From Desulfatiglans sp. (GTDB taxonomy: Bacteria > Desulfobacterota > DSM-4660 > Desulfatiglandales > HGW-15): a stretch of 64,000 bases of DNA. Below are positions 16,551-24,153 of the stretch, piece by piece (position 1 is the first letter of the stretch; each line of letters starts with the position of its first letter). A program made the position numbers and the translations under genes. The notes below the pieces were generated by a model. The model had not been told where the DNA came from. It did no database searches and was given only the letters and a program-made list of their open reading frames with translations. The stretch lies in contig JAAZBV010000153.1 of assembly GCA_012513605.1 (NCBI GenBank), positions 1 to 64,000 on the forward strand, in the 5' to 3' direction.

Positions 16551-17124
16551 TTTTTCATTTTTAAACATTGATAAAAGACTGTCGGTTTAATAGTCCGACC
16601 TGCCGAGCTTTTTTCTTTTTATTTTTAACATTTTAGCATCCATGAAGTTCCAATTAGTAGTCAGTAAAACGGTAACATGCTCCCGATTTATATTTCTTAT
16701 TGTTTCACGAAAATATTCTTCAACAAAGCATTTTCTGTGCTTTGATTCGGATATGTTACTTGAAGATAAATTCTTTCCTCCTTTGTAATACACTTCCTTT
16801 AAAAAAGACCCCACCCCATATTTGTTAAAATATAGGAGATAATTAAAGTCGAGGAGAACTATTTTAACTATTTTTTCTTCATAAATTTAGCTTGGAGATA
16901 ATGTAAAGTAAAGCAACCTGACAATATGACGCTGTCATCAATTTAAAGGATGTCGAATTATTTACCTGAACCACCTTCCTTGCATATCCCATTGACCCTC
17001 CCACCGTGGGGCGGGAAATCTTTTAAAGAAGGAACACCAAAAAGCACTCAATGAAATCGTTTGCCTTACGGAACGGGTATTCTACCTGACATCCGCAGTT
17101 GCTCAGGGAAATCAGCAAAAATGG

Positions 17125-17144
17125 ATTCCCGTTTTCACGGGAAT
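17125..17144. repeat. short palindrome ATTCCCG-6-CGGGAAT
   Basis: Perfect 7-base arms around a 6-base loop, followed by GACG. This matches the widespread 'ATTCCCG...CGGGAATGAC' type of dispersed intergenic hairpin. Confidence 0.45.
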
Positions 17145-17172
17145 GACGAATATGAAAATAATTATATGTCTA

Positions 17173-17194
17173 GGGAACGGTCGTGACCGTTCCC
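17173..17194. repeat. 10-base perfect inverted repeat
   Basis: GGGAACGGTC and GACCGTTCCC separated by GT, downstream of the UroD-family operon. It has no T-run directly after it, so a dispersed repeat or protein-binding palindrome is as likely as a terminator. Confidence 0.45.
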
Positions 17195-17269
17195 ATACCC
17201 CCTAAACCTTTAACCTTAAACCGCATACCCGCTTGCATCTCAACAGATTTGAAATACAAAAGAATTTAA

Positions 17270-18319
17270 TCAAGCTAACTTATTCAGCGCTATCCTGCTC
17301 AGTTTGTATATGGCCTCACCCAGCTTCGGGTGTGTTTTTTTATGCATGGACATTGCATACACCGCCACAGGCGGTTTGCCGGGCCGGCAGTAAAAATCTA
17401 TAAAATCTTTCAGTGCAGCATAGAGTTCTTCTTCTGATACCTCAGGGTCAACATACGGCGGCGAGACACCTAAAAAGAGTTTGTCACCATAATTTTCATA
17501 GAGCTTTTTTTGGTTGTTCATGGGCTGTGGTGTCCATGTCTGTACGCCAGCTTCTATGTACAAAGGAGCAAGGGACTCTGTCTTTCCGCAGGAGTGCATA
17601 TCAACAAATGCACCCCTTTTCTGGATATGAAATAACACCCTTTTAAGGGACGGAAGTATCATCCTTCTTATTGTGTCCGCTGAAAAGAATGGCGCCATCT
17701 GTGAACCCCAGTCATCATGAAATGATATTATCCTGGGGTTACCATATTCCATATATTTATCAACAAGCTTTATGTAAAAATCGGCCTGCACATCAAAGAA
17801 CTCTTTTATTGCAGCCTCCTGGTCCTCATCAATAATGGCCATGGCAGCGCCTGCAAAATCCATGAATGAGATAAGGCGTTCAAATATGCCGTTCAGTATT
17901 GTGACAAAGGATATCCTGTCATCATCGGGCTTGAAATTATCTTTCAAGGATTTCCAGTCGTATTGATTGAGGTCCGGGAAGGCGATCTTCTCTCTCCATG
18001 TGTTCATGTCTGTAATATAGGGCGCACCTGGTTTGCGTGTTGCCCCCCCAGCAACAGGTACAAAGACCCACTCCAGCCCGAAAAAATCCTTACCACCCTT
18101 TAACCGTGCCTCATTATCAGGCAGAAACCCGCCCATAGACATGTTGATATCACTCATGGTGGGTAGCCAGAACGGCCTTTCACCCCTTATTACCATCTCA
18201 TAATTCTGGGCTGGTGTGATTGGGGTGTTATACTTTAGTAGCGGCGGCATCCCCGGAAAGGGCACGGGATATTCGCCAATTACCTTCAACTCATCATCTG
18301 AAAAGGGTATTCTGTTCAT
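17270..18319 (-). CDS. UroD-family corrinoid methyltransferase (MtaA/CmuA-like), copy 2
   Basis: A 349-residue member of the uroporphyrinogen decarboxylase-fold methyltransferases. The N-terminus IPFSDDELKVIGEYP is shared with the upstream paralogue. DDWGSQMAPFFSADTIRRMI is the conserved central motif, and DMHSCGKTE holds the HxCG zinc ligands, with a further Cys in FIDFYCRPGK. These residues bind zinc for thiol activation in MtaA-type enzymes. The start is placed at the ATG preceded by AGGAGA; an upstream in-frame extension would overlap the preceding gene. It is the last gene of the corrinoid operon. Substrate (methoxylated aromatic, methylated amine, thiol or other) cannot be told from sequence. 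Confidence 0.88.
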   Translation of the reverse strand: MNRIPFSDDELKVIGEYPVPFPGMPPLLKYNTPITPAQNYEMVIRGERPFWLPTMSDINMSMGGFLPDNEARLKGGKDFFGLEWVFVPVAGGATRKPGAPYITDMNTWREKIAFPDLNQYDWKSLKDNFKPDDDRISFVTILNGIFERLISFMDFAGAAMAIIDEDQEAAIKEFFDVQADFYIKLVDKYMEYGNPRIISFHDDWGSQMAPFFSADTIRRMILPSLKRVLFHIQKRGAFVDMHSCGKTESLAPLYIEAGVQTWTPQPMNNQKKLYENYGDKLFLGVSPPYVDPEVSEEELYAALKDFIDFYCRPGKPPVAVYAMSMHKKTHPKLGEAIYKLSRIALNKLA

Positions 18320-18341
18320 AACAATCTCTCCTGTATAATTA

Positions 18342-19421
18342 CTATCCCCCAAACTTTTTCCTGGACAGCCTGTAAAGCTCCTCCCTGAATGCAGGGGTGA
18401 GCAGTGGCATGGCATAGAAATTGAGCATTGCCAGTTTATCCTTATTGCAGTACTTTTCAACAAAGTCTGCTGCGGCTGCACGCTGTTGATCCTCAGTTGC
18501 ATCGGGTGGAAGAGGCGGCGGATTAATGCCTATAATCAGTTTATCTCCATATTTTTCATAGAGCATCTGTGAGTCATTCATGAGCTGCGGGCCCCATGAA
18601 TCCCACCCTGCCTCAATAATCTGCGGGACCATTATCTCGATATGGCCGCAGGAGTGTAGATCAGTAAAAATACCCCTGTCATGGAGATGGTCGTTAAGCC
18701 TTCTCATGGCAGGCACTATCATCTCATGGGCGGTAGCAGGTGAAAAGAACGGCGCCCTCTGCGCACCCCAGTCATCATGTATGGTGATGCCGTGTATGCC
18801 ATAATAATCTATCATCCGGTCGATAATTCCGATATAAAGGTCTGTGAGTCTTTCAAACAGCGCCTTTACCGCCTCTTTCTGGTCTTCATCAATCAGTGCA
18901 ACAACGGCATTGTCAAAGTCCATAAAAGAGATTAGCCTTTCATAAAAACCTGTAAGAAAAAATGGCTGAACAAAGCGGTTCCATTTTTTAACGTGCTCCC
19001 TGTTTGCTTCAGCAGAACCTTTCCAGTCCCATTTATCTATATCAGGGAAAATAAGTTTATCTTCCCATTCATTTGCATCCTTTAAAAGGGGCGAACCTGG
19101 CTTAACCATTGAACCTGTCGCCACCTCAACATATTCCCATTCAACACCGAACATATCCTTTCCGCCGTAATCTTTACGATCAAGCACAAAGCTCTCTATA
19201 ACAAATGCCCTTGCTATGTTATCCGGGATGATCTTTGGATTAAACATCAGGGTATCAGATGGCAGTATCTGCCATATAGGTTCTCTTTTATAAAATGAAC
19301 AATATGCCTCTCTTGATGTTACAGGATAGTTAAAAACAGGGACACCTGGTGACCCGGGGAAAAACCCTGGGATTTCGCCTACAATCTTCAGTTCATCTTG
19401 TGAAAAGGGGATTTTAACCAT
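18342..19421 (-). CDS. UroD-family corrinoid methyltransferase (MtaA/CmuA-like), copy 1
   Basis: A 359-residue paralogue of the next gene. It shares IPFSQDELKIVGEIPGFFP at the N-terminus, FYERLISFMDF, IHDDWGAQRAPFFSP and the zinc motif DLHSCGHIE, with a third Cys in EKYCNKDK. The start is at the ATG following GAGGAG with ~9 nt spacing; a TTG five codons earlier lies inside that SD and is not used. Two tandem, clearly divergent UroD paralogues with one corrinoid protein suggest either two methyl donors or separate demethylation and transfer steps. An intrinsic terminator separates it from the corrinoid gene. Confidence 0.88.
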   Translation of the reverse strand: MVKIPFSQDELKIVGEIPGFFPGSPGVPVFNYPVTSREAYCSFYKREPIWQILPSDTLMFNPKIIPDNIARAFVIESFVLDRKDYGGKDMFGVEWEYVEVATGSMVKPGSPLLKDANEWEDKLIFPDIDKWDWKGSAEANREHVKKWNRFVQPFFLTGFYERLISFMDFDNAVVALIDEDQKEAVKALFERLTDLYIGIIDRMIDYYGIHGITIHDDWGAQRAPFFSPATAHEMIVPAMRRLNDHLHDRGIFTDLHSCGHIEIMVPQIIEAGWDSWGPQLMNDSQMLYEKYGDKLIIGINPPPLPPDATEDQQRAAAADFVEKYCNKDKLAMLNFYAMPLLTPAFREELYRLSRKKFGG

Positions 19422-19474
19422 AGGAAGTCTCCTCAATGTGATCAGTATCAGATCAAGTCAAAAAAGGAAGGATA

Positions 19475-19519
19475 AAACAATAAAAAATCTGTCCCGCCTG
19501 ATATAAACGGGACAGATTT
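19475..19519 (-). terminator. intrinsic terminator/attenuator inside the corrinoid operon
   Basis: On the minus strand a 12-base perfect stem (AAATCTGTCCCG / CGGGACAGATTT, 11-base loop) is followed by TTTATTGTTTTATCC. It lies after the corrinoid protein gene and before the first UroD gene, and would reduce transcription of the methyltransferase genes relative to the corrinoid protein. Confidence 0.7.
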
Positions 19520-19537
19520 AAATAAAAAAGTTACTGC

Positions 19538-20170
19538 TTAGGCAATAATACTTTTTGCCAGGTCAGCGGCAGATGCTGCATCCTCTGCATAACCGTGAGC
19601 GCCTATTTCATCAGCATACGCCTGTGTAATGGGTGCACCGCCAACAATTATCTTTACCTTTTCCTTGAGGCCTGCATCAATAAGGCCCTTTACTGTATCT
19701 AACAGGGCCGGCATGGTTGTTGTAAGAAGACATGACAGGGCAACAATCTTGCACTCAGGGGTTGAATTGATGGCTTCGATAAATTTGTCTGTTGATACAT
19801 CAACGCCAAGGTCTATCACCTTGAAACCTGCTGATTCAATCATCAGTGTTACGAGGTTCTTACCTATATCATGAAGGTCACCGGCTACTGTACCGATGAT
19901 GCATGTCCCAAGAGATACAGATGCCTGGCTTGCAAGCAGTGGCTGTAATACCTCAACACCCTTCTTCATTGTGTGGGCTGCCATGAGCATTTCAGGAACA
20001 AATATCTCAGATCTTTTGAATTTGTCACCAACAATAGCCATTGCTGCGATCATGGTATCAAGAATCAAAGTCGCTTCATTGCCTTCTTCAAGAGCACCCT
20101 TTACAGCCTCAGCTATAAGTTTCTGTTTTCCCTTTTCAGTGAGTTCTTTTACTTCTGCTAATTTAGACAT
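19538..20170 (-). CDS. corrinoid (B12-binding) methyltransferase protein, MtaC/MtbC type
   Basis: A 210-residue two-domain cobalamin carrier. Residues ~1-90 form the helical cap (LILDTMIAAMAIVGDKFKR, FVPEMLMAAHTMKKG). Residues ~92-210 are the Rossmann-like B12 domain with GDLHDIGKN, the DxHxxG motif whose His ligates cobalt, followed by DLGVDVS, SCLLTTTMP and VGGAPITQAYADEIGAHGY. It receives a methyl group and passes it on to a second methyltransferase, and is kept reduced by the RACo-like protein. GGGAGG precedes the ATG. It is directly abutted upstream by the remnant of a methyltetrahydrofolate methyltransferase gene whose stop touches its start. Confidence 0.93.
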   Translation of the reverse strand: MSKLAEVKELTEKGKQKLIAEAVKGALEEGNEATLILDTMIAAMAIVGDKFKRSEIFVPEMLMAAHTMKKGVEVLQPLLASQASVSLGTCIIGTVAGDLHDIGKNLVTLMIESAGFKVIDLGVDVSTDKFIEAINSTPECKIVALSCLLTTTMPALLDTVKGLIDAGLKEKVKIIVGGAPITQAYADEIGAHGYAEDAASAADLAKSIIA

Positions 20171-20450
20171 TTAATGCCTCCCTTTCCTTTTATAGTTTTT
20201 TAAACTGAACAATTCTGCACTGTACGCATTGATTAATTCCAGACAGAAATCATCCTTCTTAAACAGTATCTCTGTAGCGTAAAGAAGACCCGGCATATCC
20301 CTTCTGACAGGGTCCAGAATGCGCTCTTCATTCATGTTTTCATTGCCAGCATAAGAAATGCCTGGTTAAAATATTTTCCTGCTGACAGACAGAATGAGAT
20401 ACTGCTCAATCCGCTGGTTACATGTATCGTCAGATACATTTGCTTGAAAT
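20171..20450 (-). pseudogene. truncated, frameshifted methyltetrahydrofolate methyltransferase tail
   Basis: The minus strand reads LTIHVTSGLSSISFCLSAGK-YFNQAF-LMLAMKT, then after a one-base frameshift near 20340 reads MNEERILDPVRRDMPGLLYA and FCLELINAYSAELF. These match TIHVTGAASNVSFNLPARK, MNQAFVVVAMTAGM, VILDPLNKDMRGLIFA and FCIDYINAYREGIF of the intact gene at 23338-24153. Only the last third of a ~270-residue protein survives. The second frame opens with its own ATG (20335) and ends exactly at the corrinoid gene start, so a 54-residue peptide could still be translated. It forms the leader of the corrinoid transcript. Confidence 0.8.
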
Positions 20451-20479
20451 TATTTAGTCCATTACATCAATAATGTCAA
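20451..20479 (-). promoter_or_regulatory. sigma-70 promoter candidate for the corrinoid operon
   Basis: On the minus strand TTGACA and TAAATA are separated by exactly 17 bases, immediately upstream of the surviving methyltransferase fragment. The ~275-base leader would therefore consist of pseudogene sequence. Confidence 0.55.
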
Positions 20480-20620
20480 TGTTTTAAGATATACAGGAAA
20501 CACTTTTACCTGTAGTCCGAAAAATTTTTTTAACCCCTAGCTTATTAAAAAAAACTATATCTTGTATATACGATCATCATAATGGTACCATCTATGGAAA
20601 AAGGTTTTAACGATAACCCC

Positions 20621-20649
20621 TTGACGGAGTTAATATTTTCTCCTATTGT
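20621..20649 (+). promoter_or_regulatory. sigma-70 promoter candidate for the DUF1573 gene
   Basis: TTGACG and TATTGT with a 17-base spacer. Transcription would start about 93 bases before the ATG. The interval from here back to 20480 is AT rich with no other recognised feature. Confidence 0.5.
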
Positions 20650-20748
20650 TTTTCAAAAAAAGGTATCCCCTTATAAAAAAATAGATAAACATATTACTAG
20701 ATGCTATGTTTGAACAAGATTTTCATACTGTGAAAAAGGAAATTAAAG

Positions 20749-21462
20749 ATGAAAAAAGGTTACATGGTTCTCAATATTCGTTATTTCTTATATGCCTTGA
20801 TCATATTCAGTATTTTACTGATAGCAGGCTTACCGCGCACCACCTACTCGTCCACTGCCGACTTTGTTGACGAAAAGGTCTTTAATTTCGGGACAATCCT
20901 TGAGGGTGTGGATGTGCCCCATGATTTTATAATTGAAAACCGTGGTGATTTGACCCTGAGGGTGTTAAAAGTAAAATCCAATTGTGCCTGTGCAGTGGCA
21001 TCCTTCACTGAAGAGATAGCGCCGGGAAGTAAAGGCACTATCTCCGTGGTTTTTGACAGCAGGGGATCAGGTGGACAGGATGTGGAACATAAGATACGAG
21101 TTGAAACTGATGACCCGGATAATGGAGTGATAGACCTTGCAATTACAGGGCACGTAGACCCTATATTGATTATCAGGCCTGATGTGGTAATCCTTTCTGG
21201 CAGGGAGGGAGGAGAGCTGGAAGCAGAGGTATTGATCACACATGACAGCAGGCACCCCGTAAGGGTGGTCTCAGCCGAATCAAAAAAGGGTTATATATCT
21301 GTCCGGCTCACCGAGGCAAAGGACTCTAATCTGAATAAATATGTGGTTAAGGTTAAAAGTTTAAAAAAGGAAAAAGGAAAGTTCGGAGATTTTATATCAC
21401 TTAAAACAGACAGCACTGTTTATCCCAGCAAACAGATAAGGGTTAAAATAGAGATCAATTAA
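20749..21462 (+). CDS. exported DUF1573 protein
   Basis: A 237-residue protein with a long N-terminal hydrophobic segment (residues ~10-35) acting as signal peptide or anchor. Residues ~45-130 are the DUF1573 Ig-like domain: FNFGTILEGVDVPHDFIIEN, LRVLKVKSNCACA and IAPGSKGTISVVFD. The CAC-type Cys pair and the FxFGxI...V.H.F.N.G pattern are diagnostic. A second, less clear beta domain follows to the C-terminus. It would be periplasmic or surface associated, and no enzymatic role is known for the family. Five bases separate it from yqeB, suggesting co-transcription without an obvious functional link. Confidence 0.85.
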   Translation: MKKGYMVLNIRYFLYALIIFSILLIAGLPRTTYSSTADFVDEKVFNFGTILEGVDVPHDFIIENRGDLTLRVLKVKSNCACAVASFTEEIAPGSKGTISVVFDSRGSGGQDVEHKIRVETDDPDNGVIDLAITGHVDPILIIRPDVVILSGREGGELEAEVLITHDSRHPVRVVSAESKKGYISVRLTEAKDSNLNKYVVKVKSLKKEKGKFGDFISLKTDSTVYPSKQIRVKIEIN

Positions 21463-21467
21463 AAGCA

Positions 21468-22271
21468 ATGGATAAAAACAAAACAATCTTAATAAAAGGT
21501 GCCGGAGAAAAGGCAAGTGCAGTGGCATGGGGGCTCTTCTCCCAGGGTTTTAGACGGATTATCATGACAGATATAGAAAATCCCCTGGCAGAAAGAAGGG
21601 GTGTCTGTTTTTCAGAAGCGGCGTTTGAGCAGGGAAAAGAGATAGAGGGTATCAGGGTTGAGAGATCCAGACACTCCATGGATTCCATAAATTCAATTTT
21701 ATCAAATGGGGCGATCCCTCTCCTTGTATCCCCTGATTATATGCTGCTACAGGATATACGCCCCGATATTATTGTTGATGGCATAATGGCAAAGAGAAAC
21801 ACCGGCACATTCATAGAGCAGGCGCCACTAGTAATAGCCCTTGGCCCGGGATTTTGTGCGGGGAGAGACGTCCATTATGTTATTGAAACAAACCCTAATA
21901 TCCCCGGCCTTGGCACCATCATAGAATCAGGATGCGCTGAAGAACACACAGGCATACCCACAGAGGTGCAGGGTAAATCCCTCGAAAGGCTTTTATTAAG
22001 TCCTGGAACAGGCGTGCTTTATGCCGAAAAAAATATCGGAGACCCTGTAAGCAAAGGGGATACAATAGGGTATGTGGGAGACAAAAAACTTCAGTCTCCT
22101 ATCCCGGGGGTGGTATGGGGCCTTATACGCACCCCAGCCAATGTAAAAGAGGGGCAGAAGCTTGGGGATATACACCCCGGCAGCAACAGGGAGATATGCT
22201 TCAAGATTACACCACAGGCAAACAAGATCACCGCCAGTGTAATCGATGCCATCACAAGAAGATATAATTAG
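21468..22271 (+). CDS. yqeB: YqeB, selenium-dependent molybdenum hydroxylase system protein
   Basis: A 267-residue protein of the YqeB/EF2563 family. The N-terminal Rossmann-like segment KTILIKGAGEKASAVAWGL is followed by MTDIENPLAERRGVCFSEA. The centre has DGIMAKRNTG and IALGPGFCAGRDVHYVIET, and the C-terminal half contains a biotinyl/lipoyl-like barrel (VSKGDTIGYVGDKKLQSPIPG). In genomes with selenium-dependent molybdenum hydroxylases this protein is part of the cofactor-maturation set, but the catalytic step is not established. No hydroxylase, selD or other set members are in the window. SD is weak, and translation is probably coupled to the DUF1573 gene. Confidence 0.85.
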   Translation: MDKNKTILIKGAGEKASAVAWGLFSQGFRRIIMTDIENPLAERRGVCFSEAAFEQGKEIEGIRVERSRHSMDSINSILSNGAIPLLVSPDYMLLQDIRPDIIVDGIMAKRNTGTFIEQAPLVIALGPGFCAGRDVHYVIETNPNIPGLGTIIESGCAEEHTGIPTEVQGKSLERLLLSPGTGVLYAEKNIGDPVSKGDTIGYVGDKKLQSPIPGVVWGLIRTPANVKEGQKLGDIHPGSNREICFKITPQANKITASVIDAITRRYN

Positions 22272-22371
22272 GTTTTTATTCACCCGGCAAAGCAGATTTA
22301 TTATGCAGGCATGTTTATCCTGACCCGACATACATTTCAATAGCTCTAAAACATGGTTGAGTTATTTTCAA

Positions 22372-22400
22372 TTGACATAAAGGGCCGAACTCCATATACT
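22372..22400 (+). promoter_or_regulatory. strong sigma-70 promoter candidate for the porin gene
   Basis: TTGACA, 17-base spacer, TATACT. This is close to consensus at both boxes, with the start expected near 22407. Confidence 0.65.
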
Positions 22401-22465
22401 TCATCCAATTCAACCGAAGACTTGACCACTCGGCAAAATAAAACAAGTATAACTAGGAGGGAAAA

Positions 22466-23203
22466 ATGTACAAAAAATTGTTGAAAACTTTGGTTATGGT
22501 TAGTCTTATTGCTTTCACCTTTGGATCTTTGCATGCATTTGCAGAGGATGACTCACTCTCAATATCAGCTGATGTAGGTGTTTTTTCTCAGTATGTATGG
22601 CGTGGTTATGCCTTAAGTGATGAGAGTATAGTTATCCAGCCATCAGTAACTTTTGGATATCGTGGTTTCAACTTAAATGTTTGGGGAAACTTTGATACGG
22701 ATTACTACGATACAGGAACTGATTACAATGAAACCGATTTTACATTATCATACAACTGGACATATGAAATAATCAAATTGGGAGTGGGCTATATTTATTA
22801 TGATATTGAACAAGAGGGTGCTGAAGATACTCGGGAGGTTTTTTTCACAGCAACATTTGAAGGTTACCTGAATCCAAGCTTTAAATTCTACAAGGATATT
22901 GATGCAGCCAAAGGCTGGTATGTCAATTTTGGTGTATCACATTCCTATGCTATTACACCCCTGTACAACCTGGATCTCTCTGCATCAATTGGATACTACG
23001 ATCTTGATGATGGTTCCTACAATGAAGTACATGATGGAAATATTACCGCATCAATGGTCCTTCCTATTAATGACCATTTAAGTATGACACCCTCTCTTTC
23101 ATACATTTTTGGGGTTACACCAGATTCCAGAGATGAATTAAGAGATTACAAGGGTAACTCTGATCACTTTGTTGGGGGTTTTACCTGTACTTATACTTTT
23201 TAA
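22466..23203 (+). CDS. TorF-family putative outer-membrane porin
   Basis: A 245-residue protein with a signal peptide (MYKKLLKTLVMV..., cleavage near LHAFAED). The mature N-terminus SADVGVFSQYVWRGYALSDE is characteristic of the TorF/CHP02001 porin family. The remainder is alternating beta-strand sequence rich in Tyr/Asp, and it ends in Phe (FTCTYTF), the normal outer-membrane insertion signal. Expected role is a small beta-barrel channel; substrate unknown. The SD AGGAGGG is strong, the promoter is near consensus, and a perfect terminator follows, so this is a monocistronic and probably well-expressed gene. Codon choice looks more AT-rich than that of its neighbours. Confidence 0.85.
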   Translation: MYKKLLKTLVMVSLIAFTFGSLHAFAEDDSLSISADVGVFSQYVWRGYALSDESIVIQPSVTFGYRGFNLNVWGNFDTDYYDTGTDYNETDFTLSYNWTYEIIKLGVGYIYYDIEQEGAEDTREVFFTATFEGYLNPSFKFYKDIDAAKGWYVNFGVSHSYAITPLYNLDLSASIGYYDLDDGSYNEVHDGNITASMVLPINDHLSMTPSLSYIFGVTPDSRDELRDYKGNSDHFVGGFTCTYTF

Positions 23204-23231
23204 TAGAACAGTCTAAACGCCAACTCAAGCT

Positions 23232-23266
23232 AAAAACCCTTTCTGATATTTCAGAAAGGGTTTTTT
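23232..23266 (+). terminator. intrinsic terminator of the porin gene
   Basis: Perfect stem AACCCTTTCTGA / TCAGAAAGGGTT with a 4-base loop and a following run of T, about 30 bases after the stop codon. Confidence 0.85.
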
Positions 23267-23287
23267 AAATACTTTCAAGGATCTAAA

Positions 23288-23330
23288 ATAAAAGGTGCCA
23301 GGGATTTACCTCTGACACCTTTTATTTTTA
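23288..23330 (-). terminator. bidirectional-type terminator for the methyltransferase gene
   Basis: Arms AAAAGGTG (23290-23297) and CACCTTTT (23316-23323) with an additional partly paired CAG/CTG extension, AT-rich on both sides. It lies just after the minus-strand methyltransferase stop. Confidence 0.65.
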
Positions 23331-23337
23331 ACTGGCC

Positions 23338-24153
23338 TTATTTTTTTACTGGCGGGACACCGAATATTCCCTCTCTGTAGGCATTTATGTAATCTATACA
23401 GAACATATCGTTGCCAAGCAGGGCGTCTGTGGCAAAGATCAGGCCCCTCATATCCTTGTTCAATGGATCAAGAATTACGCTGTCCATACCGGCGGTCATG
23501 GCAACAACAACAAATGCCTGATTCATCACCTTACGGGCAGGAAGATTAAATGAAACATTGCTTGCAGCCCCTGTTACATGAATAGTGGGATAACGTTTCT
23601 TTATCTCTTTAATTACTTCAATCAGCATATTTATGCCATTTTCTGATGCGCAAAGCATTTCCACTAAAGGGTCAATATGCAGGCGGGAGGGATCAATATT
23701 ATATTTCTTTGCCTTTGCCATAAGGTCTTCAAGTATCTTAATGCGTATTGCAGCGGTCTTTGGAATTCCATTGGCATCGTCACACAGGAGGGCAGCAACC
23801 TCCCATTTACTGTCAGCAATAACAGGAAAAACATCTTCTACCTTGGTACCTTCCATAGAGACTGAATTGATCAGGCCCGGTTTTTTACAAAATTTTGATA
23901 TCTCAGCACAAAGTTTCGCATTAGGGCTGTCAACTGCTATAGGGGTATCTGTGGCCTCCTGAACCTGCTCTACCATCCATTTCAGGGTTTCAAATTCAAT
24001 AGCCGGGGCAACTGAGGCGCACACATCAATAAAATTAGCACCTGCTGCTGATTGAACCTTTGCCAGATTCTTAATGAACTCCCCGTCCCTCGCTTCTATG
24101 GCTTTGGCAACAGAAGGTATTGATCCATTTATTTTTTCGCCAATAATAATCAT
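23338..24153 (-). CDS. methyltetrahydrofolate:corrinoid methyltransferase (MtrH/AcsE/DHPS-fold)
   Basis: A 271-residue TIM-barrel protein of the pterin-binding family. MIIIGEKINGSIP starts the barrel, AGANFIDVCAS and PIAVDSPNAKL are the folate-site strands, LINSVSMEG follows, and RLHIDPLVEML and TIHVTGAASNVSFNLPAR are late strands. It transfers a methyl group between a corrinoid protein and tetrahydrofolate, linking methyl-donor demethylation to the C1 pathway. GGAGAA precedes the ATG, and the gene has its own near-perfect promoter and terminator. It lies apart from the corrinoid operon, which carries only a dead fragment of a related gene, so this copy is the likely functional partner. Confidence 0.9.
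   Translation of the reverse strand: MIIIGEKINGSIPSVAKAIEARDGEFIKNLAKVQSAAGANFIDVCASVAPAIEFETLKWMVEQVQEATDTPIAVDSPNAKLCAEISKFCKKPGLINSVSMEGTKVEDVFPVIADSKWEVAALLCDDANGIPKTAAIRIKILEDLMAKAKKYNIDPSRLHIDPLVEMLCASENGINMLIEVIKEIKKRYPTIHVTGAASNVSFNLPARKVMNQAFVVVAMTAGMDSVILDPLNKDMRGLIFATDALLGNDMFCIDYINAYREGIFGVPPVKK

Larger units (their letters stand above)
16379..17269. other. gene-poor decayed interval
   Basis: About 890 AT-rich bases without a convincing gene. A 75-residue minus-strand frame at 16587-16814 has no recognised family or start signal. The interval contains the palindromic repeats listed separately, and the string GTATTTCATTG occurs twice in the area (16370-16380 and 16540-16550). Confidence 0.5.

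Noticed and set aside
16587-16814. 75-residue minus-strand reading frame in the decayed interval
   Set aside because: No family, no properly placed SD (an AGGAGG occurs inside but with no start codon after it), and the surroundings are degraded.
17173-17194. Intrinsic terminator of the UroD operon
   Set aside because: Strong stem but no T-run on the minus-strand side, so it was listed as an inverted repeat.
18319-18502. N-terminal extension of the second UroD-family protein
   Set aside because: The extra 61 residues are antisense-free but overlap the end of the first UroD gene and show no conservation; the ATG at 18319 has an SD and aligns with the paralogue's start.
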